Below are positions 63,485-64,000 of a stretch of 64,000 nucleotides of DNA, in pieces (the stretch's first letter is position 1; each line of letters begins with the position of its first letter). The notes beneath the pieces are model-generated. The model made no database searches and was not told where the DNA came from. It worked only from the letters and a program-made list of their open reading frames with translations. This stretch comes from Strongylocentrotus purpuratus. Its lineage: Eukaryota; Echinodermata; Echinoidea; Camarodonta; Strongylocentrotidae. The stretch lies in the NCBI RefSeq assembly GCF_000002235.5, contig NW_022145611.1, forward strand, positions 14,292,882-14,356,881. The letters are read 5' to 3'. The translations under genes and the position numbers were made by a program.

Positions 63485-63577
63485 GCATAGCCGGGTAATG
63501 TTGGAGCGCCTTGAGGACCTTCGCAAGATTGATACGTGCGCTATATAAGAATCCAATATTATTATTATTATTATTAG
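63485..63577 (+). mobile_element. SINE/LINE-type 3' tail ending in (ATT)n
   Basis: Contains GGAGCGCCTTGAGGACCTT, GTGCGCTATATAAGAATCC and then an ATT trinucleotide run (63556-63576). This wording (GCGCTATATAA followed by ATT repeats) is the well-known 3' end shared by L2/CR1-type LINEs and the SINEs that borrow their tails in deuterostomes. The 5' part is not recognisable. Confidence 0.7.
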
Positions 63578-64000
63578 CCAAAATTGTATGCAATAATTAG
63601 ACATCGCTTTGTCAACCATGTCGTACTCGGCATTTATAACAACCTTCATCCGACTATCAAACTAAATGTGCAATTTATTTCGACGCGATCGGTATGACTG
63701 CACAAGAAAGGACCTGTTAATAACATGATAATGTTCTATATACACGTTTTCACTGGCGATGAGAGGAGTGTAAACATTTGAGAGAAGATTAAAGTCGTCT
63801 CTAACATTTAGTGACGAGGGTCTTTGAGCGTCGATAAGGTAAATGGGGTTTTAGAAGCTATATGTCAATTTTAAATTGAACCTTTCCTTCAAGTCTCCAC
63901 TCGTATTTTAATCCATGCATTTTGAAATGCATGAAACGTTGTCTAGTGTAATTATACTTGCATTCTCTAACGTTAGAATATACCCTTGTTTCTCTTCATT
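63578..64000. other. No recognised feature
   Basis: Nothing that can be assigned. Confidence 0.5.

Overview
The window looks like non-coding, AT-rich DNA from a marine invertebrate. An echinoderm (sea urchin or sea star) or a close deuterostome relative fits best. The reasons are long open reading frames only at chance level, dense microsatellites, many short decayed transposable elements, tRNA-derived SINE heads, a LINE/SINE-type tail ending in (ATT)n, and six exact copies of the palindrome TAGGCCTA in 64 kb. The taxon is an inference from sequence style and was not tested by any search. No bacterial operon, rRNA, intact tRNA, CRISPR array or complete protein-coding gene was recognised, and no retrovirus-like or other capsid-bearing element was recognised.

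Layout. Positions 1-11 kb are mostly featureless. They hold one short inverted-repeat element (947-1145), a 19-bp minisatellite (3160-3298), one possible small host exon (6659-6762) and a tRNA-like SINE head (7130-7201). Positions 11-15 kb are rich in (GA)n and (GT)n arrays and carry a second, half copy of the inverted-repeat element (12394-12480). Positions 21.5-22.3 kb hold a 236-bp tandem duplication, one copy of which was later split by a LINE 3' end. Positions 23.4-24.9 kb carry two members of a small dispersed repeat family; a third member lies at 50.1-50.25 kb.

Positions 28.4-29.1 kb hold the 3' end of a non-LTR retrotransposon on the + strand. A recent 146-bp tandem duplication lies at 29973-30264. 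A second, unrelated LINE fragment on the - strand lies at 32.4-32.95 kb, and a reverse-transcriptase fragment, also on the - strand, at 49.8-50.14 kb. The most striking object is a long inverted repeat of about 1.26 kb at 37068-38325. It is inserted inside a third copy of the short inverted-repeat element and has 575-bp arms that are nearly identical except near the loop. Positions 40.7-43.4 kb hold GA and AT arrays and a pair of facing 87-bp copies. Positions 47.0-47.4 kb hold a GA array with a 112-bp duplicated unit. Positions 55.6-56.34 kb hold a diverged duplication next to the best host-exon candidate (56111-56334). The last kilobases carry TC, GT and poly-G arrays and a SINE/LINE-type tail at 63485-63577.

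There is no gene set whose joint action can be described. The window is best read as intergenic or large-intron DNA of a host chromosome, shaped by transposon insertion, local duplication and microsatellite growth. A convincing new biological system was not found. The nested long inverted repeat is the observation that most deserves follow-up.
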